64,000 nt of DNA from contig QEVF01000005.1 of the NCBI GenBank assembly GCA_003576915.1, positions 158,293 through 222,292 on the forward strand. Direction: 5' to 3'. The translations under genes and the position numbers were made by a program. The notes under the pieces are model-generated. The model was not told where the DNA came from and did not search any database. It saw only the letters and a list, made by a program, of their open reading frames with translations. Of this stretch, positions 1-7,985 are shown one piece after another (positions within the stretch are counted from its first letter, which is position 1; each line of letters begins with the position of its first letter). Source of the DNA: Planctomycetota bacterium (GTDB lineage Bacteria > Planctomycetota > UBA8742 > UBA2392).

Positions 1-246
1 GCCATGATGCAGGAAAACCGCCTCGACCTCGTGCTCACGGATATGGTGATGCCGCGCATGGGCGGCCGCGAACTCGCAGAAAATCTGCGGCAGGCCCGGC
101 CGGACATCCGGGTGCTGTTCATGTCCGGCTACACGGAAAACGGTGTGTTCCAGGGGGGCGCCGGCGGCCTTTTCCTTCAAAAGCCGTTCTCGCTGGGCGA
201 ACTGGCGCGCAAGGTCCGTGCCGCGCTGGACGCTCGCCGGCCGTAA
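1..246 (+). CDS. Response-regulator receiver domain, C-terminal fragment (gene cut by window edge)
   Basis: Open from the first base in frame 1, so the true start lies outside the window. The visible ~80 residues are the second half of a CheY-like receiver: the phosphoacceptor Asp is in LVLTDMVMP (about residue 14), followed by the MSGYTE segment (switch Ser/Thr region) and the conserved Lys in FLQKPF. The protein ends soon after the last receiver helix (LARKVRAALD), with no output domain. A receiver at the extreme C-terminus is typical of hybrid sensor histidine kinases, so the missing part is probably a PAS/kinase module, though a free-standing receiver is possible. It is followed 53 bp later by mqnA on the same strand, with no sign of functional linkage. 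Confidence 0.85.
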   Translation, partial: AMMQENRLDLVLTDMVMPRMGGRELAENLRQARPDIRVLFMSGYTENGVFQGGAGGLFLQKPFSLGELARKVRAALDARRP

Positions 247-299
247 ACGGCCGACATGCCCTGTCGCTTTTCAGCGGCCAAGGCTACCCTCTTGCGCCC

Positions 300-1103
300 A
301 TGGCCAGGCTTCGTGTCGGTGTGGTTTCCTTCCTCAATGCTCAGCCCCTGTGGGTTGCGCTCGAGCATGACCCGGACATTGAGCTGATCCCGGACACCCC
401 GGCCCGCCTCTCCGACCTCATGGAGCAGGGGCGCCTCGACCTCGGTGTGCTGCCCGCGGTGGAGGCCCTGCGCCTGCCGGACTCCGAGCTGGTGCTGGAT
501 CTCGGCGTTTCAGCCGAGGGGCCCGTGGACAGCGTGGGAATCTTTACGCGGCTTTCCAGCGGCGACACCGTCGAGGCGGACAGCCTGCGCATGGACCAGC
601 GCTCTCGCACCAGCGTCGCCCTGGCCCGCATCATCCTCAAGGTGCTCGACGTCCAGCCCGAGATCAAACTGGCCGAGGTTCGGCCTGAGCTCTTTGCCAG
701 TTACACAGAGAGCGCGCTGATGCTCATCGGCGATGACTGCCTGCGGGCGCGCGCGTTGTGGCCAAACTGGCGCTATCTGGACCTCTGTCAGGCTTGGTTC
801 GAATGGACCGGCCTGCCCTTTGTGTTTGCCCTATGGACGGCAAGGCCCGGCGTCCTGAGCGCCGCCGTCTTGCGCAAACTGCACGATGCGCTGAACCTTG
901 GACTGCTGGAGGTGCCAAGGCTTGTGCGCGCGGCACGGGAGTCCACGCGCCAGGGCGAGGAGTTTCTCACCAACTATCTCACACGCACCATCCGCCACCG
1001 TCTGGACCGTCGCTGCCTCGAAGGGCTGACGGAATTCGCGCGCCGCGCCGTTGATCTTGAGATACTGCCGAAGTCGGCTATCTTGAAGCTGGGCGCGGCA
1101 TGA
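300..1103 (+). CDS. mqnA: Chorismate dehydratase MqnA (futalosine menaquinone pathway)
   Basis: 267 aa, normal for MqnA. The enzyme dehydrates chorismate to 3-[(1-carboxyvinyl)oxy]benzoate, the committing step of the futalosine route to menaquinone. The N-terminus RVGVVSFLNAQPLW matches the family signature (V-S/N-x-L-N-x-x-P), followed by the periplasmic-binding-protein-like fold with GRLDLGVLPAVEAL and GPVDSVGIF. The ATG has no convincing Shine-Dalgarno, but the conserved N-terminus fixes it. It is followed after 46 bp by mqnC, so the two form a menaquinone operon. The partner enzymes MqnE, MqnB and MqnD are not in this window. The pathway implies a menaquinone pool that could feed the Rieske/cytochrome b complex at 32.8-35.4 kb. 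Confidence 0.9.
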   Translation: MARLRVGVVSFLNAQPLWVALEHDPDIELIPDTPARLSDLMEQGRLDLGVLPAVEALRLPDSELVLDLGVSAEGPVDSVGIFTRLSSGDTVEADSLRMDQRSRTSVALARIILKVLDVQPEIKLAEVRPELFASYTESALMLIGDDCLRARALWPNWRYLDLCQAWFEWTGLPFVFALWTARPGVLSAAVLRKLHDALNLGLLEVPRLVRAARESTRQGEEFLTNYLTRTIRHRLDRRCLEGLTEFARRAVDLEILPKSAILKLGAA

Positions 1104-1149
1104 GCGGGCATTGCCGATGCGGGGGGGCCTGTTGGGTCCGGGACTTACC

Positions 1150-2304
1150 ATGATCGCGACAAGCAGCAACCAGCTGTTCAACGCCATTGCCGACAAAGTG
1201 CTCCATGGCCGCCGCATCAGCGCTGCGGAGGCTCTCTGGCTGCTGGAAAACGCCGGGGACCACGAGCTGGGAGTGCTGGCCCATCACGTGCGCATGCGCA
1301 AACACCCCGACGACCGGGTGACCTACGTGATTTCCCGCAACGTGAATTACACCAACGTGTGCATCACGGATTGCGATTTCTGCTCGTTTTACCGCCACCC
1401 GCTGGACAGCGAGGCATACACGCTTGACCTGTCAAGTCTGCGCTCGAAGGCGCAGGAAACGCTGGACCTCGGCGGAACGGAAATCCTGCTGCAGGGCGGC
1501 CACAACCCCAAATTGCCCCTGAAGTACTACCAGGACATGCTGGGGCTCTTCAAAGGCATGGGGCTGCACAATCACGGGTTTTCGCCCAGCGAGATCCAGC
1601 ACTTCGCGCTTTTCTGGCGCATGTCGCTTGGCGACGTGCTGAGCGAACTCAAGGCCGCGGGCCTCGACAGCATTCCCGGCGGCGGCGCCGAGGTACTGTC
1701 AGACCGCGTGCGCGAGATCATCTGCCCCAAGAAGGGCGGCGCCGATGCCTGGCTTGAGCCCATGCGCCAGGCCCACAAGCTCGGCATCCGCAGCTCGGCG
1801 ACGATGATGTTCGGCCATGTCGAGACGCTGGCCGAACGCATTGAACACCTGCAGCGCCTTCGTGACCTGCAGGACGAGACCGGGGGATTCACCGCCTTCA
1901 TCTGCTGGACGTTCCAGAACCGCGACAACCGCATGGCCCATATCCCCGTGGCGGGGGGGCGCGAGTATCTGCGCACGCAGGCCGTCGCCCGCATCTTTCT
2001 GGACAACTTCGACAACTGCCAGGCCAGTTGGGTCACCCAGGGGGGGCAGGTGGGGCAGGTGAGCCTGCGCCATGGCTGCAACGACATGGGCTCGCTCATG
2101 ATCGAAGAAAACGTCGTGCGGCTGGCCGGCGCGGCATTCCGCATGACGGAATTGACCATCCGCGATCTCGTGCGCGACGCGGGCTTCACGCCCCGGCGCC
2201 GCAACTTCTACTACGCGCTGCGCGAGGAACCCGCGGGGCTGGACGAAAGGCTTCGCGAGGAACGCATGGCCGCTGACCCCGGGCGCATACCCGTGGCAGG
2301 GTAG
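1150..2304 (+). CDS. mqnC: Cyclic dehypoxanthinyl futalosine synthase MqnC (radical SAM)
   Basis: 384 aa from the ATG at 1150. TTG 1111 and ATG 1117 are in-frame alternatives, but the extra 11-13 residues are not conserved-looking. The radical-SAM cluster motif CxxxCxxC is CITDCDFC (Cys71, 75, 78 from this start), preceded by VTYVISRNVNYTN. The segment GGTEILLQGGHNPKLPL separates MqnC from its paralogue MqnE. MqnC cyclises dehypoxanthine futalosine to the cyclic form using a 4Fe-4S cluster and SAM. It lies directly downstream of mqnA on the same strand. The 3' end converges with the minus-strand lipoprotein gene, 12 bp away. Confidence 0.92.
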   Translation: MIATSSNQLFNAIADKVLHGRRISAAEALWLLENAGDHELGVLAHHVRMRKHPDDRVTYVISRNVNYTNVCITDCDFCSFYRHPLDSEAYTLDLSSLRSKAQETLDLGGTEILLQGGHNPKLPLKYYQDMLGLFKGMGLHNHGFSPSEIQHFALFWRMSLGDVLSELKAAGLDSIPGGGAEVLSDRVREIICPKKGGADAWLEPMRQAHKLGIRSSATMMFGHVETLAERIEHLQRLRDLQDETGGFTAFICWTFQNRDNRMAHIPVAGGREYLRTQAVARIFLDNFDNCQASWVTQGGQVGQVSLRHGCNDMGSLMIEENVVRLAGAAFRMTELTIRDLVRDAGFTPRRRNFYYALREEPAGLDERLREERMAADPGRIPVAG

Positions 2305-2316
2305 CCCTTGGGCGCC

Positions 2317-2850
2317 TCACGGCGCCCGGGCGATGGTGGCGAGGAGTTCACCTTCGGCGGTGCGGAATACCACGGACTTGCCGTCATTGCCCTTCTGCGG
2401 GTAGCTCAACGTCAGCCTCGTGCCGGAGGGGAAGTCCTGGCGCGCCTGCTCCAGCGCTGTCTGGGCCTCGACAAAATCGCGGGGCACACTGACGCCCGCC
2501 AGGCGCAGGCGCTCGCGCCGCCCGTCGGCTTCCACGATCACCAGGCTGCAATCCACCCAGCGCAGCACGCTGGCCGAGGTGGGGCCTGCCTGCGGCGTCG
2601 CATCCGGCTCTCCGGGCGAGCCGGGCGAGCCGGGAGAAGCGGGGTTTCTGCCACTGTCACTTTCAAGTCCGCCTGAGCTATTGCGGTTGCGAGGTTCTTC
2701 CGCGGGCCGGGTGCCGGGCTTGGCGCCTTCGTCGGCGCGGGGGTCTTCGCCGCGCTGGATGGCGGCCAGCTCTTCTTCCGTCGGGTAGTAGCCGAGGACC
2801 TTGGCGCACCCGCAGGGAAACAGCAGCAAGAGGCAGAGGAGTTTCTTCAT
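2317..2850 (-). CDS. Lipoprotein with degenerate nuclease (SNase)-like C-terminal region
   Basis: 177 aa from the ATG at 2850. An upstream start at 2901 would add 17 residues before the signal peptide. MKKLLCLLLLFPCGCAK is a lipoprotein signal with a plausible acylated Cys in the CGC region. Residues ~40-85 are a Pro/Gly/Ser-rich linker containing tandem GSPG units. The C-terminal ~80 residues (VDCSLVIVEADGRRERLRLAGVSVP, split over residues ~95-120, then an EAQTALEQAR helix and LTLSYP...LLATI) follow the layout of staphylococcal-nuclease-like domains: DGDT strand, RLxGIxxPE, helix, strand, GR segment. The DGDT and PE acidic residues are missing, so catalysis is unlikely. The assignment is by pattern only and weak. 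The gene converges with mqnC. Confidence 0.6.
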   Translation of the reverse strand: MKKLLCLLLLFPCGCAKVLGYYPTEEELAAIQRGEDPRADEGAKPGTRPAEEPRNRNSSGGLESDSGRNPASPGSPGSPGEPDATPQAGPTSASVLRWVDCSLVIVEADGRRERLRLAGVSVPRDFVEAQTALEQARQDFPSGTRLTLSYPQKGNDGKSVVFRTAEGELLATIARAP

Positions 2851-2906
2851 GGCGGGGAGGATAGCACGGACGCCCGGCCGCGGCAGCGGTCGCGGCCACA
2901 CAAAGC

Positions 2907-2934
2907 CGTGCCCCGCCCAAAGAGGCGGGGCACG
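2907..2934 (-). terminator. Hairpin terminator after the 901-aa exported protein gene
   Basis: An 11-bp perfect GC stem (2907-2917 with 2924-2934) around a 6-nt loop lies 25 bp past the stop of the minus-strand gene 2959-5664. Read on the minus strand it is followed by GGCTTTGTG, a weak T stretch. It separates that gene from the lipoprotein gene 2317-2850. Confidence 0.55.
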
Positions 2935-2958
2935 CGGAACGTGAATTGCGGGCGCAGA

Positions 2959-5664
2959 TCACTCGCTCCAGGAAGCGCTGATCTTGCCCTCGTGGTCCAT
3001 CTCGATCCACTCACCCTGAATCGAGATGCGAACCTTGTAGCCCTTGGCCGAAGAGGTGATGGTCATGTGGTCAGCGGCTTGGCGATCCAGCCAGAAGCCG
3101 TCTTCTTCCGTGACCTTCAATGCCTTGCGCAGGGCTTCATAGGCGTCTTCGTGCTCGGCGCCGTTGAAGCTGAACTCGGCATAGCCTTCGTCCCCGGCCA
3201 GCTTGCGCTCGCAGATTTCGCGGGTGTAGTAAAGGTTGTGACGCAGGCGGCGCAGCTTGGATTTGACCTTCCATGCAGGAAGTTCCACGCGCTGCTTGAA
3301 GGCCTTGAGGCGGCCGCCCGAACTATTGGAGAGCTTCAAAGCGTTGTAGTCAGATTCGCTGAGCCACACCACCCGCATGTTCATGCCCGACTGCAGCAGG
3401 CACATGCGCCCCTCACGCGCCCAGCTTCCCTTATGGGCCGCCACCAGCCAGGCGTCCGTCAGGTCGCCGTAGTCATACTTCTCGTCGCTGCGGATCACGA
3501 CTTCATCCAAGGGCAGGCCGAACCACTCGAAGCCGCTTTCATCGAGCACGGCAGACTTTTCAGCCAGTTTGTCGCCGCGCGCCTTGAGCATGGCCTTGAA
3601 CTGCTCGGCCATGGCGGGATCCAGGGCGCTGCGCAGGCCGTCGACCGGCTTGTACAGGCCCTGCGCCATCAGCGTGGCGGGCGAGACGGCCCTGATGGCA
3701 TCCTTGCGCTCACTCTCCTTGAGCTTGGCCAGCCCCTCGCGGTTGGCGGACAGCCAGGCATCGCAGGCTTCGCTGAGGGCATAGAGTTCGCGCTCGTCGT
3801 GGCGCCAGGCGCGCTCAAATTCAAAGTCTTCCGCGAGATGTTCAAAGAGTGCGCGCAGGCTGCCCGTGCCCCCCGTGCTGGCCTGAAGCTGGATGCGCGT
3901 GGGGCTTTCAATGTCATAGGCCGCAAGGCGCAGGCCGTCTTTGAAGTAGGAGCGCATGTTCTGCATGGCCTGCGGGGGGGCGCCCCAGCGCGCGCTCCGG
4001 GCGCGATCACCGGCCAGCATCCGCGCCACCATTTCACCGATGTCGGCGTAGATCACCTTGCTGCCGGAGGGAACTCCGCCCGGCACTTTGCCCAGGGCAA
4101 ATCGTCCTTTGCCGGCGTGGGCCAGAAGTATCAGCTTGGCCACATCGTCATTGGCGGCCATGCCCAGAATGCCCTCTCCCAGAAAAATCACCGTGGAGTC
4201 GCCGTCTCCGGGGGTGATGATTTCGCCGCCCTCCACGGGTTTGCCGGCAATGGGCGAACGCTGGCCGCGCTCGCGATTCATGGCCTCCAGAAACTTTTCG
4301 CGGATGGCCTTGATGTCGCCCCGGGTGCGGGCCGCCATGAACCACATCTCGCTGAAAATGCTGGGGTCGTCATCTTCCGGCTGGGGGTCAGGCAGTCCGA
4401 CAATTCCCAGCGCGACCTCATTGCCCAGAATCTCGAAGAGCTGCTCGCGGGTAAAGCCGCACCCTGTGCAGAACTCATTGAATTCGTCCAGGAAGTGCTC
4501 GGCTTCGCTTGGGCGGGTCTGCTGTCGCTCGCGCTCTTCGCGGTTGGGCTCAAAGGCGCGCATTTTGCCCGAAGCCAGTTCGGCCTTCATGCGCTGGGCT
4601 TCTTCGCGATAGGAGGCTGCCTGCTCCTGGTAGGACTTCTTCTCCTCTTCAGACTCAGCACGGGCCGCCATCTCGTCCATTTCCTTGGCCCAGCGTTCGT
4701 AGTTCTCGATCTGCGTCGCCAACCGGCCAAAGCGGGTGCGGAACTCGACGTCATGGAAGAAGCGCAGCAGTTCGTTGAAGCTGCGCTCGTGGTCGTTACC
4801 CAGTTGCGCGGCAATGAGGCCCAGGGTTTCGGCGGGCAGGCTGTCGAAGAGGGCGTAGCCTCCGGCGCTGCGCAACAGGGCGGCTGCCGGGCCCAGGGCC
4901 TCGGTCAGGCTGAGGTCGGCCCGCAGGTTCAGGCCGGCCTCCGTGATGTCCAATTCGAGGGAAAGCACATCCCACTTGGACCACTCCAGAATGCCCAGAA
5001 CGTCCAGCAGTTCGCGGTCTACGTCGCGGCCCAGCCGGTCAAAACAGTTGCGCCAGGCCTTCATGTCGGCAAAGGCCACCAGGTCGCCGCGGGCGTGCTC
5101 GCGCCAGTCCTTGAAGCGCTTGACCTGGCTGAGGCTTTCTTCGGTGCTGCCGCCCAGCACATCCTCAACGTGCTTGAGCATGCCTTCGCCCGTGGTGACC
5201 ACGAGCAGGCCGGGAAAGCGGCGCACGCGCACGGTTTCCATGTCCAGGGCCTTGGGCTCTGCCTTGCCGTTGCGCCCGAACTCCTTCTTGACCCATTCGC
5301 GCAACGCTTCGCTGAACTCAGCGGGCGCTCCCTCGCTCAACTCGACCACAGTGATGGTCTGGGTGTAGGGTTCGCGCACCATGATGTCGCCCAGGGCGAA
5401 CTCCAGGCTGTTCGCACAGGGAATGTAGGCGCGCAATTCGTCGATCAGGGGCTGCATTTCGGCCGCGTCGCGGCTGGGCGCCGTGGCCCAGATGCGCTCA
5501 AAGGGCGCCAGGTAGCTGTCGCCTCCCAGCTTCTTGAGGTTGGCCTGGGCGTTGGAGAGGCGGGCGTGCAGCAGCGCTCCACGGGGCGTGAAGTCTCCCT
5601 GTTCCCGCGCGCAAAGCGGCGCGGCCAGCACAAAGGCCAGCAACAAACCGAAAGTCGCTCTCAT
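2959..5664 (-). CDS. Large exported protein of unknown function
   Basis: 901 aa. The ATG at 5664 has a GGAG seven bases upstream. A cleavable signal peptide is visible (MRATFGLLLAFVLAAPLCA). I recognise no family. The mature protein is a mix of alpha/beta segments reading like a large periplasmic or surface-exposed globular protein. A charged coiled-coil stretch lies around residues 330-400 (EMDEMAARAESEEEKKSYQE and onward). A probable beta-rich C-terminus (MTITSSAKGYKVRISIQGEW) follows. Only two cysteines are obvious in the mid region (FCTGCGFT). It is alone on its strand between the 156-bp element at 5.75-5.9 kb and a hairpin terminator, so it is likely monocistronic. The complementary strand is open over almost the same span, but that frame has no recognisable domains and I treat it as a shadow. 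Confidence 0.75.
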   Translation of the reverse strand: MRATFGLLLAFVLAAPLCAREQGDFTPRGALLHARLSNAQANLKKLGGDSYLAPFERIWATAPSRDAAEMQPLIDELRAYIPCANSLEFALGDIMVREPYTQTITVVELSEGAPAEFSEALREWVKKEFGRNGKAEPKALDMETVRVRRFPGLLVVTTGEGMLKHVEDVLGGSTEESLSQVKRFKDWREHARGDLVAFADMKAWRNCFDRLGRDVDRELLDVLGILEWSKWDVLSLELDITEAGLNLRADLSLTEALGPAAALLRSAGGYALFDSLPAETLGLIAAQLGNDHERSFNELLRFFHDVEFRTRFGRLATQIENYERWAKEMDEMAARAESEEEKKSYQEQAASYREEAQRMKAELASGKMRAFEPNREERERQQTRPSEAEHFLDEFNEFCTGCGFTREQLFEILGNEVALGIVGLPDPQPEDDDPSIFSEMWFMAARTRGDIKAIREKFLEAMNRERGQRSPIAGKPVEGGEIITPGDGDSTVIFLGEGILGMAANDDVAKLILLAHAGKGRFALGKVPGGVPSGSKVIYADIGEMVARMLAGDRARSARWGAPPQAMQNMRSYFKDGLRLAAYDIESPTRIQLQASTGGTGSLRALFEHLAEDFEFERAWRHDERELYALSEACDAWLSANREGLAKLKESERKDAIRAVSPATLMAQGLYKPVDGLRSALDPAMAEQFKAMLKARGDKLAEKSAVLDESGFEWFGLPLDEVVIRSDEKYDYGDLTDAWLVAAHKGSWAREGRMCLLQSGMNMRVVWLSESDYNALKLSNSSGGRLKAFKQRVELPAWKVKSKLRRLRHNLYYTREICERKLAGDEGYAEFSFNGAEHEDAYEALRKALKVTEEDGFWLDRQAADHMTITSSAKGYKVRISIQGEWIEMDHEGKISASWSE

Positions 5665-5749
5665 AAGGCATCTCCGCGGCCCGCGTAAAAGGCCCCGGAT
5701 TGTAACAGGGCGGGGTTGCCTTCAGGGCGACAAATTGCCGCGCGAGACC

Positions 5750-5905
5750 GGCAGGCCGTTGAAATACGGCCTGCTCACGCAAGTCAGGGACGGCTTGCGC
5801 ATTTCAAGCGGCTGAAACGCCGCTTGAAATGGAGGTCGGGCCAGATTCACTTTGGCCCGAACGGGTTGAACAAGCGGCCGGATGCCGCTTTTTTGAACAA
5901 CCTGC
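5750..5905 (-). mobile_element. MITE-like non-coding element, copy A (156 bp, inverted-repeat ends)
   Basis: First of three related ~157-bp elements in the window (others at 45492-45648 and 47763-47920, both in the opposite orientation). The ends are inverted repeats: GGCAGGCCGTTGAAA at the left and TTGAACAACCTGC at the right. Aligned by eye to copy C it shares AGCGGCATCCGGCC, a 22-bp block ending in CATTTCAAGCGGC, and TGAAATGCGCAAGCC. Internally it folds into two hairpins: a perfect 12-bp stem (ATTTCAAGCGGC paired with GCCGCTTGAAAT) and a 7-bp stem, CGGGCCA with TGGCCCG. It has no coding capacity. I see no clear target-site duplication. It occupies the gap between an exported-protein gene and the ABC-exporter promoter. 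Confidence 0.75.
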
Positions 5906-5927
5906 AATGGGCCACGGTGGCGAGGTG

Positions 5928-5955
5928 TTGACAGGCCAGTGCCGCTGACTAGGGT
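5928..5955 (+). promoter_or_regulatory. Sigma-70-type promoter for the leader ORF and ABC exporter
   Basis: A perfect TTGACA (5928-5933), a 16-bp spacer and TAGGGT (5950-5955, matching the T, A and final T of TATAAT). A transcript starting near 5962 would carry the 19-codon ORF at 6006 and then the exporter genes. The gap 5665-6146 (482 bp) holds the MITE-like copy A, this promoter and the leader ORF, with nothing else I can identify. Confidence 0.5.
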
Positions 5956-6005
5956 GCAGCGTCTTGTCGGCGCAATGGCGCGCCGCCCACGGAAAGGAGA
6001 AAGCC

Positions 6006-6065
6006 ATGTTCAAGTTGGTTCGCGGCGTTCTCCACGCGCAGTTCCCGTCGGGTTTCTGGCGCTGA
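6006..6065 (+). CDS. Possible 19-aa leader peptide upstream of the ABC exporter
   Basis: A short frame, MFKLVRGVLHAQFPSGFWR, starts at ATG 6006 with a strong Shine-Dalgarno (AAAGGAG ending six bases before the ATG). It lies ~50 bp downstream of a TTGACA-type promoter and ends 81 bp before the ATG of the first exporter subunit. The exporter ATG itself has no Shine-Dalgarno and sits behind a GC-rich stretch (6125-6145) able to form a stem. That layout resembles leader peptides controlling drug-resistance or efflux genes by ribosome stalling or attenuation. The function is inference. The ORF is too short for codon statistics and could be fortuitous. Confidence 0.45.
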   Translation: MFKLVRGVLHAQFPSGFWR

Positions 6066-6146
6066 TACTCCGCTTCGCGCCGCCTCATCCGTATCAGTCC
6101 ACTCTGATTGCCACCGAGTCAACAGGCGCCCCGGCGCGCCGGCCCT

Positions 6147-7985
6147 ATGCTTCGCGATTTGTTCCATCTGCTTCGATACGTCAAGCCCTACTGGCGGCCT
6201 TACCTTTGGGGCACGCTCACACTCTTGATCGTGGACGCCCTGGATACCTTCGCGCCCAAGATCGTGATGTGGGCCGTGGACCATCTCGTGTTCGTCACCC
6301 AGGGTCAGGGCGGGCAGTCGGTGGGCAAGGTGGTGGACAGCCCCCTGACCTCCCTTTTGCCCGAAGGCTGGTTCGGCCCCGAAAGCTTCATGGGCGGCAT
6401 GTGGTTTTACGGCCTGTTCTTCGTTGTCACGGTGGCTGTGACGGGCTTCTTCCGCTACCACATGAGCATGCAGTACAGCCACGGTGCCGTAAACCTGACT
6501 CACGATCTGCGCGGCCGGTTCTTCAGCCACGTTCAGCGCCTGCCCGCCAAGTACCACGACAAAAGCAAGATCGGCGAGCTGATGACCCTGGCCACCAGCG
6601 ACATGAACGCCTGCCGCGAATTCTTCTGGGTGGGCGTGCTGATCGGCATCGACACCGCCTTCTACTTCACGATGGTGCCCATCTACATGGGCATGATCTC
6701 CTGGAAGCTGCTCTTGGCCAGCCTCTGCACCCTGCCGCTGATCCCCCTGATTGTCTGGCTCCTGACCAGCCGCGTCGAGAAGCGCTACGACGAGCTCCAG
6801 AAGCAGTACGACCTGCTGGCCGAGCGCGCGCGGGAGAGTTACGCCGGGGCCAAGGTAATCAAGTCGTTCGCCCAGGAGGCCAGCGAGGTGAGAACCTTCG
6901 GCAAGCTGGCACGCGAGTATCAGCGCCGCGCCCTGAAGCTGGCCGCCCTCGACTCCCTGGAGCAGCCCCTGCTGGTGCTGCTGCTGGCTCTGGCGGACCT
7001 CGCGATGGTCATCTACGGCGGCTATCTGGTGATTTCGGGCGAGTTGAGCGTGGGCCAGTTCTCGGCCTTCTTCATGTACCTGATCAAGCTCTCCGGCCCC
7101 ATGGTGGGCATGGGCTGGGTCGTGACGCTGTACCAACGCGCCAACGTCAGCATGAAGCGTATCGAGGAAGTGCTGAACACCCCGGCCGACATCGTGGATG
7201 CGCCGCGCCCGGCCAACGTCAGCAGGCTGCGGGGCGACATCGAGGCCCGGGGCCTCACATTCAGGTTCTTCGACAACGGCCCGGCCGCCCTGAGCGATGT
7301 CTCGCTCAGCGTCAAGGCCGGGCGCACTCTGGCCATCGTGGGCGCGGTGGGCAGCGGCAAGAGCACGCTGCTGAACCTGATCACGCGGCTGTATGACCCG
7401 CCCCCGGGCGCCCTGTTCATTGACGGCATTGACGTGCGCGAGATTCCCCTGGAGGTGCTGCGCACCCAGATCGGAGTCGTGCCCCAGGAGACCTTCCTGT
7501 TCAGTGAGACCATCCTGCAGAACCTGGGCCTGGGGGTCCACGGCGCCAAGCCCGACCCGGAGTGGCTCAAGCAATGCGCGCGGCTGGCTCAGGTGGAGCC
7601 GGACATTCTCGCCTTTCCCAGGCAGTACGAGACCATGCTGGGCGAGAAGGGCGTCAACTTGTCCGGCGGCCAGAAGCAGCGCGTGGCCATTGCGCGCGCC
7701 GTGGCGCGCAGGCCGGCCATCCTGCTGCTGGACGACTGCCTCAGCGCCGTGGACACCCAGACGGAAGAGGCCATTCTGCGCGGCCTGAAGGAAGTCATGA
7801 AGGAGTGCACGACCCTGATCGTCAGCCATCGCGTCAGCACGGTCGAGCACGCCGACGAGATCATCGTGCTGGGCGAAGGCCGGGTGACGGAGCGCGGCAC
7901 GCACGAGGAACTGCTGGCCAAAGGCGGCTATTACGCGGACCTGCACAAGAAACAGCAGTTGGAGGCGGAGCTGAGTAACGCATGA
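6147..7985 (+). CDS. ABC exporter subunit A (TMD-NBD half-transporter, degenerate catalytic site)
   Basis: 612 aa from ATG 6147 (TTG 6108 is an alternative). An N-terminal six-helix ABC exporter membrane domain begins MLRDLFHLLRYVKPYW and includes the coupling segment KSFAQE. A complete nucleotide-binding domain follows: Walker A GAVGSGKST, Q-loop VPQETF, signature LSGGQKQR, Walker B AILLLDDCLSAVD and H-loop VSHR. The residue after the Walker B Asp is Asp instead of the catalytic Glu, as in the degenerate site of heterodimeric exporters such as TM287/288. The stop overlaps the next ATG (ATGA), so the two halves are translationally coupled and form one heterodimer. The family exports lipids, drugs or peptides (MdlA/LmrC-like); the substrate is unknown. 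Confidence 0.88.
   Translation: MLRDLFHLLRYVKPYWRPYLWGTLTLLIVDALDTFAPKIVMWAVDHLVFVTQGQGGQSVGKVVDSPLTSLLPEGWFGPESFMGGMWFYGLFFVVTVAVTGFFRYHMSMQYSHGAVNLTHDLRGRFFSHVQRLPAKYHDKSKIGELMTLATSDMNACREFFWVGVLIGIDTAFYFTMVPIYMGMISWKLLLASLCTLPLIPLIVWLLTSRVEKRYDELQKQYDLLAERARESYAGAKVIKSFAQEASEVRTFGKLAREYQRRALKLAALDSLEQPLLVLLLALADLAMVIYGGYLVISGELSVGQFSAFFMYLIKLSGPMVGMGWVVTLYQRANVSMKRIEEVLNTPADIVDAPRPANVSRLRGDIEARGLTFRFFDNGPAALSDVSLSVKAGRTLAIVGAVGSGKSTLLNLITRLYDPPPGALFIDGIDVREIPLEVLRTQIGVVPQETFLFSETILQNLGLGVHGAKPDPEWLKQCARLAQVEPDILAFPRQYETMLGEKGVNLSGGQKQRVAIARAVARRPAILLLDDCLSAVDTQTEEAILRGLKEVMKECTTLIVSHRVSTVEHADEIIVLGEGRVTERGTHEELLAKGGYYADLHKKQQLEAELSNA

Noticed and set aside
2908..5688. Long plus-strand open frame (926 codons) antisense to the exported protein gene
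   Set aside because: No recognisable domain, no ribosome binding site, odd Gly/Ala/His-rich composition. The minus-strand frame has a signal peptide, a Shine-Dalgarno and sensible composition. High GC leaves the antisense frame free of stops.
5949..7946. 665-codon minus-strand frame over ABC exporter subunit A
   Set aside because: The plus strand encodes all ABC motifs. The minus frame is Gln/His/Ala-rich without domains.
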